From assembly GCF_046025915.1 (NCBI RefSeq), contig NZ_JAQQFR010000011.1, forward strand, positions 124,001-188,000: 64,000 bases of DNA. The letters are read 5' to 3'. This document shows, in pieces, positions 25,031-32,829 of this stretch (position 1 is the first letter of the stretch; the number at the start of each line of letters is the position of its first letter). Source of the DNA: Herbaspirillum rhizosphaerae_A. Lineage in GTDB: Bacteria > Pseudomonadota > Gammaproteobacteria > Burkholderiales > Burkholderiaceae_D. Position numbers and translations under genes: made by a program. The notes under the pieces are model-generated. The model did not search any database, was not told the origin of the DNA, and worked only from the letters and a program-made list of their open reading frames with translations.

Positions 25031-26585
25031 GAGCAGCCTCCGCGCCCGAACCTGCAGCAGGCTGCGTATCTTCTTTCCACAAGCCGCTCATCCACAAACC
25101 AACCTGCTCGCGCGTGGCCTGTTCGATGGGAATGGACGGCGACAACTGTCCCTTGGCGATCACGTGCAGGCGGTCGCACAGCGCGAACAATTCGTCGAGT
25201 TCTTCAGAGATCACCAGCACGGCGCAGCCTTCTTGTTTAAGCGCCAGAATTTCGGCGTGAATTTGCGCAGCGGCGCCGACGTCGACGCCCCAGGTCGGTT
25301 GTGCAACGATGAAGACGCTGGGTTTGCGTTCCATCTCACGGCCGACGATGAATTTTTGCAGGTTGCCGCCGGACAGGCTTTTCGCCAGCGCATCGGGACC
25401 GCTGGCCTTGACCTTGAAGCGCTCGATGATGGACGCCGCGATCTTGCGGGTGTAGCCGAAATCGATCATGCCGTGCTTTACGTACGGCACTTTTTGATGC
25501 GACAGCAGCATGTTGGCCGACAGACTCAGCGTCGGCACGGCACCGCGGCCGAGGCGTTCTTCCGGCACCAGGCCAAGGCCTTTGGCACGGCGCGGATTGG
25601 GCGCCAGATGGCCGACGGCGCTGCCGGTCAGCATGATCATGTTGGGCGCGGCGCGCTGATCTTCACCGGACAGCGCCGCCAGCAATTCTTGCTGGCCGTT
25701 GCCGGACACACCGGCGATGCCGACGATTTCACCGGCGCGTACTTCGCATTCGATGTCTTTGAGTTCCGTGGCAAACAGATGCGCCTTCGGCAGGCACAGG
25801 CGATTGATGTGCAGCTTGCGCTCATTGCGTTGGGACTCTGGATTGCGTTCGCGGCGCAGGCGTACCAGTTCTTCGCCGATCATCATGCGCGACAGCCCGG
25901 CGCTGGTTTCATTGCGCGGATCGCAGTTACCGGTCACGCGCCCGCCGCGCATCACGGTGGCGCTATGGCACAACGCACGGATTTCGTCGAGCTTGTGGCT
26001 GATATAGAGAATGCTGCAACCTTCATCAGCCAGCTTGCGCAGCGTGACGAAGAGCTTCTCGACCGCTTGCGGCGTCAGCACCGAAGTCGGTTCATCGAGG
26101 ATCAGCAATTGCGGATTGGTCAGCAGCGCGCGCACGATTTCCACGCGCTGGCGTTCGCCAACCGACAGAGTATGGACGTGGCGATTCGGCTCCAGCTCCA
26201 GGCCGTATTTTTCACCGGTCTGGCGGATACGCGCAATCAGCTCCTGCATATCGGTGTCGGAATCCAGGCCCAGTGCGATGTTTTCAGCAACCGTCAGCGT
26301 GTCGAACAGCGAGAAGTGCTGGAACACCATGGCAATGCCGAGCTTGCGGGCGATTTGCGGATTGGCGATGTGCACCAGTTCGCCGTTCCAGTAAATTTCG
26401 CCGGCATCGGGTTTGACGGTGCCGAAGATGATCTTCATCAGCGTCGATTTGCCGGCGCCGTTTTCGCCGAGTACGGCGTGAATCTCACCGGGCGCGACGC
26501 TCAGGTTGATATCGTCGTTGGCCAGCACGCCGGGATAGGCCTTGCGGATGTGGGCGATGTGCAGGCGGGAAGATGGTACAGTCAC
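25023..26585 (-). CDS. ABC ATPase with two nucleotide-binding domains, BMP system
   Basis: 520-residue cytosolic ATPase of the YufO/RbsA/MglA architecture with two ABC domains. Domain 1 has Walker A GENGAGKST near residue 40, signature LSVGERQRVEIVRAL and LLILDEPTSVLTP. Domain 2 has a reduced Walker A (GVSGNGQQELLAAL) and signature LSGGNLQKFIVGRE, as is normal for this class. The start codon is GTG at 26585, preceded by AAGGGGA. It is the first gene of the operon; the exact palindrome ATTGTCGACAAT lies 86 bp upstream. Confidence 0.93.
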   Translation of the reverse strand: MTVPSSRLHIAHIRKAYPGVLANDDINLSVAPGEIHAVLGENGAGKSTLMKIIFGTVKPDAGEIYWNGELVHIANPQIARKLGIAMVFQHFSLFDTLTVAENIALGLDSDTDMQELIARIRQTGEKYGLELEPNRHVHTLSVGERQRVEIVRALLTNPQLLILDEPTSVLTPQAVEKLFVTLRKLADEGCSILYISHKLDEIRALCHSATVMRGGRVTGNCDPRNETSAGLSRMMIGEELVRLRRERNPESQRNERKLHINRLCLPKAHLFATELKDIECEVRAGEIVGIAGVSGNGQQELLAALSGEDQRAAPNMIMLTGSAVGHLAPNPRRAKGLGLVPEERLGRGAVPTLSLSANMLLSHQKVPYVKHGMIDFGYTRKIAASIIERFKVKASGPDALAKSLSGGNLQKFIVGREMERKPSVFIVAQPTWGVDVGAAAQIHAEILALKQEGCAVLVISEELDELFALCDRLHVIAKGQLSPSIPIEQATREQVGLWMSGLWKEDTQPAAGSGAEAAHV

Positions 26586-26670
26586 GGATTCCCCTTCAGA
26601 GACCGGCGCGGACAGGCGCGCAGGCGGTCTTTACGTTATTCAAATGATCTGCGGAATTTACCATAGCCAG

Positions 26671-26682
26671 ATTGTCGACAAT
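26671..26682. promoter_or_regulatory. Operator ATTGTCGACAAT, BMP transporter operon
   Basis: Exact 12-bp palindrome, 86 bp upstream of the GTG start of the double ATPase. It is one of four exact copies, all in the purine locus. It fits the TNGT-N-ACNA form of FadR-type GntR operators, and the GntR protein encoded at 36224-36967 is the likely binder (inference). Confidence 0.75.
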
Positions 26683-26702
26683 CAGGAAAATGATCACTTT
26701 GC

Positions 26703-27482
26703 TCACTTGTTCCCGCCACGATGCGCCCAGCGTGTCGTGCGCTTCTCGATGATGGCAAACAACTCGTACATCGCCATCGCCATCGCACCGATGACGACCA
26801 GACCGGCAAAGGCCAGCGGCATCTTCATCGACGAGCCGGCCGATACCAGCAGATAGCCGATGCCTTCGTTGGAGGCGTTCATTTCCGACACGGTCGAGCC
26901 GACAAATGCCAGCGTGATGGCGACCTTCAGCGAGGCGAAGAAATACGGCAGCGAGCGCGGCAGGCCGACCTTGAGCAGGATGTCCATCCGCTTGGCGCCG
27001 AGCACGCGCAGCACGTCTTCCAGCTCCGGCTCCAGCGTCGCCAGGCCGGTGGCGATGTTGACCATGATCGGGAAGAAGGAAATCAGGAAAGCCGTCAGGA
27101 TCGCCGGACCGGCACCGATACCGAACCACACCACCAGCACCGGCACGAAGGCGGCTTTGGGCAGCGCATTGAAGGCGGTCATCAAAGGATAAGCGGCGGC
27201 GTACAGTAGCGGCGACGAACCGATCAGGAAGCCCAGCGATACACCCACCGCCACCGCGATGGCGAAGCCCACCATGGTGACCCAGAAGGTGCTGATGGCG
27301 TGATGTGCAATCGGGCCGGCGAATTCAATCATGGCTTCGATGATCGCCATCGGGCTGGGAAAGATGAACTCGGACACTTCCAGCACGCTGCAGATGAACT
27401 GCCACACCACCAGAATGGCGAGCAGTAACAGCCACGGCGCCAGCGTACGGGCAGCTTTGTTCAGGGAGGAAGGTTTTTTCAT
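26703..27482 (-). CDS. ABC permease, NMT1-type system
   Basis: 259-residue permease of the SsuC/TauC/ThiX type, with about six membrane segments and the conserved EAA-type loop (NIATGLATLEPELEDVLRVLGAKRMDILLKVGLPRSLPYF). It is the last gene of the operon binding protein-ATPase-permease. The family transports sulfonates, nitrate, thiamine precursors, riboflavin or related small molecules; the substrate here is not recognisable. Position inside a purine locus with shared operator sites suggests a purine or its breakdown product. Confidence 0.88.
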   Translation of the reverse strand: MKKPSSLNKAARTLAPWLLLLAILVVWQFICSVLEVSEFIFPSPMAIIEAMIEFAGPIAHHAISTFWVTMVGFAIAVAVGVSLGFLIGSSPLLYAAAYPLMTAFNALPKAAFVPVLVVWFGIGAGPAILTAFLISFFPIMVNIATGLATLEPELEDVLRVLGAKRMDILLKVGLPRSLPYFFASLKVAITLAFVGSTVSEMNASNEGIGYLLVSAGSSMKMPLAFAGLVVIGAMAMAMYELFAIIEKRTTRWAHRGGNK

Positions 27483-27494
27483 GGTCGCCTCGGC

Positions 27495-28319
27495 TTAGGT
27501 ATTTCTGACGCGGCCGATATGCTCGCGCAACTCGTGCACCAGGGCGTTGAATGGATCGGTATAAGTCAGCTCCAGTTCGCGCGGACGCGGCAGCGGATTT
27601 TCCTTGCGCGCCACAATGCGGCCGGGACGCTTGCTCATGACATAAATGGTGTCGGCGAGGAAGGCGGCTTCGCGCAGATCGTGGGTGACCAGAATCACGT
27701 TGAATTTGCGTTCGGTCCACAGGTCGCGCAGCACACACCACAGTTCTTCGCGGGTGAAGGCATCCAGCGCACCGAATGGCTCGTCCAGCAACAGCATCTT
27801 CGGTTCATGAATCAACGCGCGGCAGATCGAAGCGCGTTGCTGCATGCCGCCCGACAGCTCCCACGGAAACTTGTCCGCATAGCCGTCAAGGCCGACGGTC
27901 TTGAGCAGTTTGAGCGCACGCTCGGTGTATTCCGCTTTGTTCTTCTTGAAACCGGTGCGATAGGGCTCGACGATTTCCAGCGGCAGCAGGACATTGTCGA
28001 GCGTAGTGCGCCACGGCAGCAGCGTCGGCGCCTGAAAGGCCATACCGACAAACTTCAGCGGGCCGGTCACATCTGCGCCGGCGATGGAAATGCTGCCACG
28101 GGTCGGACGCTTGAGTCCGGTCGCCAGCTTCATGAAGGTCGACTTGCCGCAGCCGGACGGACCGACGATGGCGATGAACTCTCCCTGCCTGGTTTGCAGG
28201 GAGATATCTTCCACCGCGAATTCGTCGGAACCGTCGTACGACAGGAAGACGCGACGGAAATCGACGAACGTATCGTCAGCCGTGGTGCTCACGGCTGCTT
28301 CTGCAGTTTCAGCTTGCAA
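27495..28319 (-). CDS. ABC ATPase, NMT1-type system
   Basis: 274-residue single-domain ATPase of the SsuB/TauB type. Walker A GPSGCGKST, Q-loop region VGMAFQAPTLLPW, signature LSGGMQQRASICRAL and Walker B LLLDEPFGALD are intact. The start shown is TTG at 28319, two bases after the binding-protein stop and within reach of a GGGAAA; a GTG at 28292 is an alternative. It powers uptake through the permease encoded 12 bp downstream. Confidence 0.88.
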   Translation of the reverse strand: MQAETAEAAVSTTADDTFVDFRRVFLSYDGSDEFAVEDISLQTRQGEFIAIVGPSGCGKSTFMKLATGLKRPTRGSISIAGADVTGPLKFVGMAFQAPTLLPWRTTLDNVLLPLEIVEPYRTGFKKNKAEYTERALKLLKTVGLDGYADKFPWELSGGMQQRASICRALIHEPKMLLLDEPFGALDAFTREELWCVLRDLWTERKFNVILVTHDLREAAFLADTIYVMSKRPGRIVARKENPLPRPRELELTYTDPFNALVHELREHIGRVRNT

Positions 28320-28321
28320 GA

Positions 28322-29353
28322 TTATTTCCCGAAAACGTTGAGCGCTTCTTTGGACGGCAGGTAAGCAGCGGTCCAGATCTTGTCGGGGTTGACGCGGGTC
28401 TTGGTGCCGTAGGCATCGGAGACTTGCGAAGCCATCAGCGTCAGGCGCGGCAGGAACACCTGGCCGTAGCCTTCGGCCTTGGCGTGCGGTGTGGCGATGG
28501 CGCTGGAGATCGCCAGTTTGAGGCGGCGCAGTTCCAGCTTTTCGTCGATCAGGCCGTCACGCTCCTTGAGCACCTTGATGGCGGCCTCGGGATTGGCCAG
28601 CACGTCCTTGGTCGCTTTGGCGAAGGCGCGCAGGAAACCCTTGAGCGCTTCCGGATTGGTCTTCATCAGGCTTTCGTTGGCGATGATGGCGTTGCCATAC
28701 AGCTTGACGCCGTAGTCAGGGAACATCATCACGTTGATGTCCTGATCCTTGATGCCACGTGCATTCAGGTTCAGCAGCGAGGTGAAATAAAAACCGGTGA
28801 TGGCATCGACATCGCCGCGCGCCAGCATGGTTTCACGCAGTGGCGGATCCATGCTGATCCAGTTGGCCTTGGAGGCATCCAGTCCGTTAGCCTTGGCGAA
28901 AATCGGATAGCCGCGCCGACCGGCGTCGAATACCGGCGACCCCAGTTTCTTGCCGACCAGATCGGCCGGCGTTTTGATGCCGGTTTTCTTCAACGAGAAG
29001 ATCGCGGCAGGTGTGTCGTTGTAGACCATCATCACGGCCATCGGTTTGCCCGGCGAACTCGGATTGTTGGCGGTGAATTCCATCAGCGCAGCCATGTCGG
29101 CAAAGCCCATGTCGTAGGTGCCCGAGGCCACGCGATTGACCGCGTTGCCCGAACCGCTACCGGCGTCAATGATGACATCGAGTTTCTCTTGTGCAAAATA
29201 GCCCTTCGACTTCGCCACCAGGAACAGCGCAGACGGACCTTCAAAGCGCCAGTCGAGTTGGAACTTGATCTTGGTTTCCTGTGCGAAGGCGGATGCGCAG
29301 GCGGCGCTGAGCAAGACGGCGGCGGTGTATTTGAAGAGTTTCTTTGCGTACAT
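28322..29353 (-). CDS. NMT1/THI5-type ABC substrate-binding protein
   Basis: 343-residue periplasmic binding protein. Signal peptide 1-24 (cleavage after AFA). The mature start KIKFQLDWRFEGPSALFLVAKSKGYF is the hallmark of the NMT1/THI5-like family, which includes pyrimidine-precursor, riboflavin, sulfonate and nitrate binding proteins. I start at ATG 29353, which has GGGAAG upstream; an earlier frame extension of 17 residues is unlikely. It heads the operon binding protein-ATPase-permease. The upstream 867-bp region contains four TTGTCGACAA-like sites. I see no TPP riboswitch, which argues against a thiamine role. Ligand unknown. Confidence 0.88.
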   Translation of the reverse strand: MYAKKLFKYTAAVLLSAACASAFAQETKIKFQLDWRFEGPSALFLVAKSKGYFAQEKLDVIIDAGSGSGNAVNRVASGTYDMGFADMAALMEFTANNPSSPGKPMAVMMVYNDTPAAIFSLKKTGIKTPADLVGKKLGSPVFDAGRRGYPIFAKANGLDASKANWISMDPPLRETMLARGDVDAITGFYFTSLLNLNARGIKDQDINVMMFPDYGVKLYGNAIIANESLMKTNPEALKGFLRAFAKATKDVLANPEAAIKVLKERDGLIDEKLELRRLKLAISSAIATPHAKAEGYGQVFLPRLTLMASQVSDAYGTKTRVNPDKIWTAAYLPSKEALNVFGK

Positions 29354-29591
29354 GGTTGGCTTCCCTTTTTTTGATCCATTGACCCGGTGGTCGGTTAGTT
29401 CCACTGGCTTGGCACCGTCCCTGATGCTGTTGCCAATGCGTCTGTATTTTGTGAATCGGTTTCCGACAGATGACGTCGTGCGGATGTGCTGTGAAAAGCA
29501 TTTACTGTGCCAAGAACATCGAATCTCTTCTGTGCGGCAGTAGTGGGTGGTTTTGCCAAGCTGGCAAGGCAGTGGAGGAAAACGGCTGTCG

Positions 29592-29601
29592 TTGTCGACT
29601 T
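29592..29601. promoter_or_regulatory. Imperfect operator TTGTCGACTT
   Basis: Eight of ten positions match TTGTCGACAA. Its centre is 26 bp from the exact site at 29618, so two dimers could bind side by side. Confidence 0.45.
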
Positions 29602-29617
29602 TCTGATGGGATGAATT

Positions 29618-29627
29618 TTGTCGACAA
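29618..29627. promoter_or_regulatory. Operator TTGTCGACAA (NMT1 / tsx region)
   Basis: Exact 10-bp core of the palindrome with a T on each side, about 265 bp upstream of the NMT1-type binding-protein gene. Confidence 0.7.
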
Positions 29628-29647
29628 TCTAAAAAATATTTTGCAAC

Positions 29648-29695
29648 AATTTGGTGCTTTGGTGCACCTGTCTAGAAGCTGTTGCACTAAAAACA
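29648..29695. promoter_or_regulatory. Second shared motif, copy 1
   Basis: AATTTGGTGC followed by GGTGCACC, then about 20 bp on TTGCACTAAAAACAG (29682-29696). The same arrangement occurs at 31286 and 37089. The exact TTGTCGACAA site lies 20 bp to its left. Confidence 0.55.
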
Positions 29696-29771
29696 GTATT
29701 CTTACGTGCTTGTAAGCCTTGTAAAATCTGGATAAGCCGCTGATCTTAATTTAGTACTGTCGTTCTATATC

Positions 29772-29781
29772 CTGTCGACAA
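29772..29781. promoter_or_regulatory. Imperfect operator CTGTCGACAA
   Basis: Nine of ten positions match the core palindrome. It lies in the middle of the divergent region. Confidence 0.5.
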
Positions 29782-29962
29782 TCTCTATTTACGACTCTTG
29801 TTTTTGGCCGCGGATAAGGTACCTCGCAGATTCACTGTCGCGTCCGCAAACGCAAGCTTCCTATTGCACTTCACCTGTTTGTCGCGCCACGGTTTTTGGG
29901 CGACTGTCATGCGCGATACCAGATACCTGTCAGCGATTGTGTTTTTAATCGTCTCTGCGTTT

Positions 29963-29972
29963 GTCGACAGTT
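29963..29972. promoter_or_regulatory. Imperfect operator TTGTCGACAG
   Basis: Nine of ten positions match the core palindrome; about 250 bp upstream of the Tsx-like gene. Confidence 0.5.
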
Positions 29973-30220
29973 TTTTTGACATGTGCTTTTTTGCTGGCAC
30001 GACGTTTGCATTAACGAACCCGGCGGATTGAGCTTCGGCAGATGCCGGCAGCAATATGCCCGACCTTGTTTGAATGGGTGAGCAAATGAAGGAGCGCATG
30101 GCGCGTGATTGACCAGGCTGAGCAAACGATAAAACGCATGCTCACTGAAACAAGTCATCGCACGTCATGTGCATGGGATCCGGATTTTATTTTTCGTGAA
30201 TTGTAAAAAGGGAGAAATGT

Positions 30221-31057
30221 ATGAAGAAAAGTGCAATGGGGATGTGCTTGACTACTGCAGCGCTGGCTGTTTCGGCTTTGGGCAGCATGTCGGCTAACGC
30301 TGCGGATTGGGCGGACAATTCGATCGGTATTCGCTACGGTACGCAATTCGCCGAGCCGTTCAATTCGCAGGACATCGCGAAAAAAATCGTCAACTTCACA
30401 CATGCCAGCGGCTACAAATATGGCACCAACTATCTGAACGTCGACTTGCTGATGTCGGATAGCAAAGACAATGAATCGCAAGAAGCCTATATCGTTTACC
30501 GTCATACACTGGATATCGGTAAAGTTGCAGGCAAGGACCTCTCTTTCGGCCCTGCACGTGGCTTTGGTCTGACTGCAGGTTTTGACTGGAACACCAAAAA
30601 CGATCCTGGATATAGCTCGCGCAAGCGCATGATCGTTGCCGGTCCTACCGTGATGCTGGATGTTCCTGGTTTCCTGAACATCAGCCTGCTGGCCCTGTGG
30701 GAAAGCAATCAGCCGCTGAATAACGGCGTACGTATGTCGAGCCGTTATTCCTACGACACGCACCCGATGTTGAACGCAGCATGGGGCATTCCGTTCGGCA
30801 TGAGCGGCTTCGCATTCGAAGGCTATGTGAACTATATCGCCGCCAAGGGCAAGAACGAATTCGGCGGTGGCACTGCGCCTGAACTGAACTTTGACGGTCA
30901 GATCATGTACGACGTCGGCACGCCGCTGGGCATGGGCAAGAACACCTTCCGCGTCGGTGTGGAATATCAATACTGGCGCAACAAGTTCGGCAATCCTAGC
31001 AATGTTCCTGGCTCGCTGGCCAAGACGCCTATGCTTCGCGCCGAATACCATTTCTAA
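30221..31057 (+). CDS. Tsx-like outer-membrane nucleoside channel
   Basis: 278-residue outer-membrane beta-barrel protein. Signal peptide 1-27 (cleavage after ANA), mature start ADWADNSIGIRYGTQFAEP, which is typical of the nucleoside-specific channel-forming Tsx/OmpK family, and a C-terminal aromatic residue (EYHF) required by the barrel assembly machinery. Alternating hydrophobic strands fill the chain. GGGAGA precedes the ATG. Tsx channels let nucleosides and similar solutes across the outer membrane, which fits the two inner-membrane importers and the purine enzymes around it. A UUCG-loop terminator follows. Confidence 0.85.
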   Translation: MKKSAMGMCLTTAALAVSALGSMSANAADWADNSIGIRYGTQFAEPFNSQDIAKKIVNFTHASGYKYGTNYLNVDLLMSDSKDNESQEAYIVYRHTLDIGKVAGKDLSFGPARGFGLTAGFDWNTKNDPGYSSRKRMIVAGPTVMLDVPGFLNISLLALWESNQPLNNGVRMSSRYSYDTHPMLNAAWGIPFGMSGFAFEGYVNYIAAKGKNEFGGGTAPELNFDGQIMYDVGTPLGMGKNTFRVGVEYQYWRNKFGNPSNVPGSLAKTPMLRAEYHF

Positions 31058-31128
31058 ATGGTTCTGCAAACGACACGGTGCGGGCGTCGCGCCGGGTCGT
31101 TTTGTTTCGGCAGCTTCTGCCGGAGCTT

Positions 31129-31157
31129 AAATGCCGGGTCTTCGGATCCGGCATTTT
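31129..31157 (+). terminator. Terminator after the Tsx-like gene
   Basis: A 12-bp stem AAATGCCGGGTC with GATCCGGCATTT, one G-T pair, closed by a stable TTCG tetraloop and followed by T residues. Confidence 0.88.
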
Positions 31158-31285
31158 TTATTGGAGAATCGATTGAGAAATCGATTGATAATGGATGCCT
31201 ATGCTATTGGCATAAGTCCTGCTCAATGGATAGGGGCGATCAGCCGGTTTGTTTTTGTCAACAAAGCGGGTTAGTGTTTGTGATG

Positions 31286-31332
31286 AATTGGTGCTGAGCT
31301 TGCACTAATTTTGACGCGCTGCACTAAAACAG
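31286..31332. promoter_or_regulatory. Second shared motif, copy 2 (puuD)
   Basis: Dyad AATTGGTGC-TGAGCT-TGCACTAATT followed 19 bp later by TGCACTAAAACAG. It lies about 90 bp left of the exact ATTGTCGACAAT site. Spacing of the two TGCACTA elements matches copy 1. Confidence 0.6.
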
Positions 31333-31419
31333 GTTCTGCGTGGCGTCCTCGAAAGCAAGGCTGCATCTGGATGTTGTCACTAACGGGTCGTGTCGCGCGG
31401 TGCGAAGCAGGTTGAAGAA

Positions 31420-31431
31420 ATTGTCGACAAT
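31420..31431. promoter_or_regulatory. Operator ATTGTCGACAAT, puuD
   Basis: Exact 12-bp palindrome centred about 110 bp upstream of the puuD ATG, placed where a repressor could act on the promoter. Confidence 0.75.
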
Positions 31432-31534
31432 GATTGTTTGAAATCACTGTCGCCAACTAAACGATATAAATAGTTTTCAAGCGGATAGCTAAACTTGTCC
31501 GCCAACGAATTCACGAATTGAAAAGCGGGACAAC

Positions 31535-32746
31535 ATGGAAGCGTACATCTTCGAGTGGCTCAACCTCTTGCTGCGTTGGCTGCATGTCATCACGGCGATT
31601 GCCTGGATAGGTTCGTCGTTCTACTTCGTCTGGCTCGACAACAGCCTGACCAAACCGCAAGACCCGGAGCTGCTGGAAAAGGGCGTCGGCGGCGAATTAT
31701 GGGCGGTGCATGGCGGAGGCTTCTACAACCCGCAAAAATACCTGCTGGCGCCGAAGACGCTGCCGCAGAACTTGCACTGGTTCTTCTGGGAGTCTTATAG
31801 CACGTGGCTGTCGGGCTTCGCGTTGTTCTCGGTGCTGTATTTGTTCAATGCAGGCACCTTCCTGGTCGACAAACACGTGCTCGACATGACGGCGACGACG
31901 GCAGTGTTTGCCGCACTCGGCTATCTGGTGGCGGGCTGGGTGGTGTATGACGCCATTTGCCGTCTGTTCGGCGACAAGCCGGGCGGTGATCGTGTGGTCG
32001 GTGTGCTGGTGACGATCTATGTCGTTGCTGCGGTCTGGGTGGCGTGTCATGTGTTTTCCGGACGCGCTGCTTTTCTGATGACGGGCGCATCGCTGGCGAC
32101 GGTGATGAGCGCCAACGTGCTGTTCTGGATCATCCCCGGACAACGCAAGATGGTGGCGTCGATGCGCGCCGGCCAGAGTCCTGATCCTATTCACGGCAAA
32201 CGCGGCAAGCAGCGCAGTGTGCACAACACCTATTTCACGCTGCCGGTGATTTTTGCCATGCTGTCGAATCACTACAGCATGACGTATAGCGCCGGCAACA
32301 ACTGGCTGGTGCTGTTGCTGATCATGCTGGCGGGCGTGTTGATCCGGCAGTTCTTCGTGCTCAAGCACAAAGGTATTTTCAAATGGCAGTATCCCGCTGC
32401 TGCGGTTGTGATCCTGGCCGGTGTGGCAGCGTGGATCGCGCCGAAGTCGGTGTTGCAGCCGGCCCCGGTCGCGGCGCAAGGTGTTCCCGCAGTCTCGTTC
32501 GTACAGGTGCAGCAAGTGATAGAGACGCGTTGCATCCAGTGCCATGCAGCCAAGCCGACGCTGATGCCGGTGCCGGGCAAGGGCATCCTGCTCGACAGCA
32601 AGGACGGCATCCTGCAGCATGCTCAGCAGATTTATCAACAGGCCGTGGTGCAAAAGGCTATGCCGCTGGGGAACATGACCAATATCACCGACGACGAGCG
32701 TGCATTGCTTGGCAAGTGGTTTGAGGCGGGGGCCAAAGGCGAATAA
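31535..32746 (+). CDS. puuD: Membrane urate hydroxylase with cytochrome c domain
   Basis: Oxidises urate to 5-hydroxyisourate, the first step of urate breakdown, passing electrons to the respiratory chain and not to oxygen directly. 403 residues: eight or so membrane segments (the start LLLRWLHVITAIAWIGSSFYFVW is the family signature), then after residue 310 a periplasmic cytochrome c domain with haem motif Cys333-Ile-Gln-Cys336-His337 and a later PLGNM segment that offers the methionine ligand. GGGAC lies before the ATG. The next enzymes, HIU hydrolase and OHCU decarboxylase, are not encoded in this window. It converges on puuE across a shared terminator. Confidence 0.93.
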   Translation: MEAYIFEWLNLLLRWLHVITAIAWIGSSFYFVWLDNSLTKPQDPELLEKGVGGELWAVHGGGFYNPQKYLLAPKTLPQNLHWFFWESYSTWLSGFALFSVLYLFNAGTFLVDKHVLDMTATTAVFAALGYLVAGWVVYDAICRLFGDKPGGDRVVGVLVTIYVVAAVWVACHVFSGRAAFLMTGASLATVMSANVLFWIIPGQRKMVASMRAGQSPDPIHGKRGKQRSVHNTYFTLPVIFAMLSNHYSMTYSAGNNWLVLLLIMLAGVLIRQFFVLKHKGIFKWQYPAAAVVILAGVAAWIAPKSVLQPAPVAAQGVPAVSFVQVQQVIETRCIQCHAAKPTLMPVPGKGILLDSKDGILQHAQQIYQQAVVQKAMPLGNMTNITDDERALLGKWFEAGAKGE

Positions 32747-32770
32747 CCAGACGCAGAAATTCCAAGAATG

Positions 32771-32806
32771 AAAAAAGGCTGAACATCAATTCAGCCTTTT
32801 TGTTTT
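32771..32806. terminator. Bidirectional terminator puuD / puuE
   Basis: Stem AAAAGGCTGAA with TTCAGCCTTTT, flanked by A-run and T-run, between convergent genes. Confidence 0.9.
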
Positions 32807-32829
32807 GTGCGGAAAGTTTTGTCGGCGGC

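Larger units (their letters stand above)
29354..30220. promoter_or_regulatory. Large divergent control region between NMT1 operon and tsx-like gene
   Basis: 867 bp without a supportable gene, more AT-rich than its surroundings. It carries four copies of the TTGTCGACAA palindrome (one exact, three with one or two mismatches) and one copy of the second shared motif. Two divergent transcription units start from its ends. Short open frames inside it match nothing I recognise. Confidence 0.7.
31058..31534. promoter_or_regulatory. Region between tsx-like gene and puuD
   Basis: 477 bp without a gene. Left part: terminator of the channel gene and a short direct repeat ATCGATTGA (near 31166-31187). 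Right part: the second shared motif at 31286 and an exact operator at 31420, both upstream of puuD. Near 31465 a TATAAA could be a -10 box, but no well-spaced -35 is seen. Confidence 0.65.

Noticed and set aside
24954..26666. 570-codon open frame opposite the double ATPase
   Set aside because: A shadow frame in GC-rich DNA; the ATPase motifs on the minus strand are complete.
29354..29500. TPP riboswitch upstream of the NMT1-type binding protein
   Set aside because: The family can be linked to thiamine, but neither the CTGAGA nor the ACCTGA core of a TPP riboswitch is present on the minus strand.
29785..30099. 104-codon open frame in the NMT1/tsx control region (minus strand)
   Set aside because: No recognisable motif, no ribosome site, and it covers an operator-like site; more likely non-coding.
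31288..31304. Sigma-54-like promoter before puuD (TTGG...TTGCA with 12/24 spacing)
   Set aside because: The -24 element reads TGC where CAC is needed, and the other two copies of the motif have a different spacing, so a dyad for another factor fits better.
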